From Pseudomonas sp. B21-015 (GTDB lineage Bacteria; Pseudomonadota; Gammaproteobacteria; Pseudomonadales; Pseudomonadaceae): a stretch of DNA of 64,000 bases. Of the stretch, positions 63,991 through 64,000 are shown one piece after another. The stretch spans positions 1,798,001-1,862,000 of the forward strand of contig NZ_CP087196.1 in NCBI RefSeq assembly GCF_024749285.1, read 5' to 3'. Positions within the stretch are counted from its first letter, which is position 1; every line of letters starts with the position of its first letter. The position numbers and the translations under genes are program-made. The notes below the pieces were generated by a model. The model searched no databases and was not told the DNA's origin. It saw nothing but the letters and a program-made list of their open reading frames with translations.

Positions 63991-64000
63991 TTAATCAATT

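Overview
The window reads as a chromosomal segment of a fluorescent-group Pseudomonas. The evidence is high-GC coding with strong C/G third positions, the 'GTGGGAGCGGGCTTGC' REP/REPIN repeats typical of that group, and two gene blocks whose order matches P. aeruginosa as I remember it: the PA2811-PA2817-like block and the PA2970-PA2983-like block (exbB/exbD-lpxK-kdsB-ptpA-murB and rne-rluC-HAD-sppA-maf-yceD). Nothing here looks like phage, plasmid or insertion sequence, and there is no CRISPR array.

Layout. 1-7.8 kb: pyrF, a convergent curA-type oxidoreductase, an SDR dehydrogenase, a MocR/GntR-aminotransferase gene broken by an apparent one-base deletion, a chemotaxis receptor and a conserved membrane-anchored protein. 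8.1-8.6 kb: two identical tRNA-Glu/tRNA-Gly pairs in one transcription unit with a near-consensus promoter and a terminator. 8.6-22.4 kb: a complete Tad/Flp pilus locus. Its forward arm runs flp, tadV, an AAA+ ATPase, rcpC, tadG, two tadE-like genes, tadZ, tadA, tadB and tadC. A convergent arm carries the secretin rcpA, tadD and a DUF3613 gene, and an AraC-type regulator with a degenerate receiver domain stands divergent to flp. 23-29.5 kb: a MATE exporter, then a LysR/hydro-lyase pair divergent to an MFS transporter and an OprD porin, which looks like an uptake/catabolic unit. 29.5-32.8 kb: a compact operon of an AlaX tRNA-editing protein, a 2OG-Fe(II) dioxygenase and a LysE exporter, divergent to a LysR regulator.

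33-44 kb: a PA2817-like protein, FadE-type acyl-CoA dehydrogenase, transglutaminase-like protein, GST, an ABC-2 exporter, a DUF2062 protein, ComEC and ExbB/ExbD. 43.5-47 kb: the envelope-precursor operon lpxK, Trm112-like gene, kdsB, ptpA, murB. Between murB and rne (about 47.1-56.1 kb) lies accessory material. It holds a two-subunit molybdenum hydroxylase with its XdhC and MobA-like maturation genes, then a three-gene operon (hexapeptide-transferase/Rossmann fusion, EamA exporter, FAH-fold AraD1-like protein) facing a LysR regulator. 56.2-64 kb: rne with a very long leader, rluC, HAD phosphatase, sppA, maf and yceD. The ribosome-binding site of the next gene (expected rpmF) sits at the very end.

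Most interesting points: the AlaX-dioxygenase-LysE operon, which suggests making, exporting and proofreading a non-standard amino acid; the unassigned three-gene operon at 51.8-55.0 kb; the extra AAA+ ATPase and altered TadZ P-loop in the Tad locus; probable leaderless mRNAs for rluC and yceD; and a leader of about 0.64 kb before rne. All functional calls are from motif reading without database searches.
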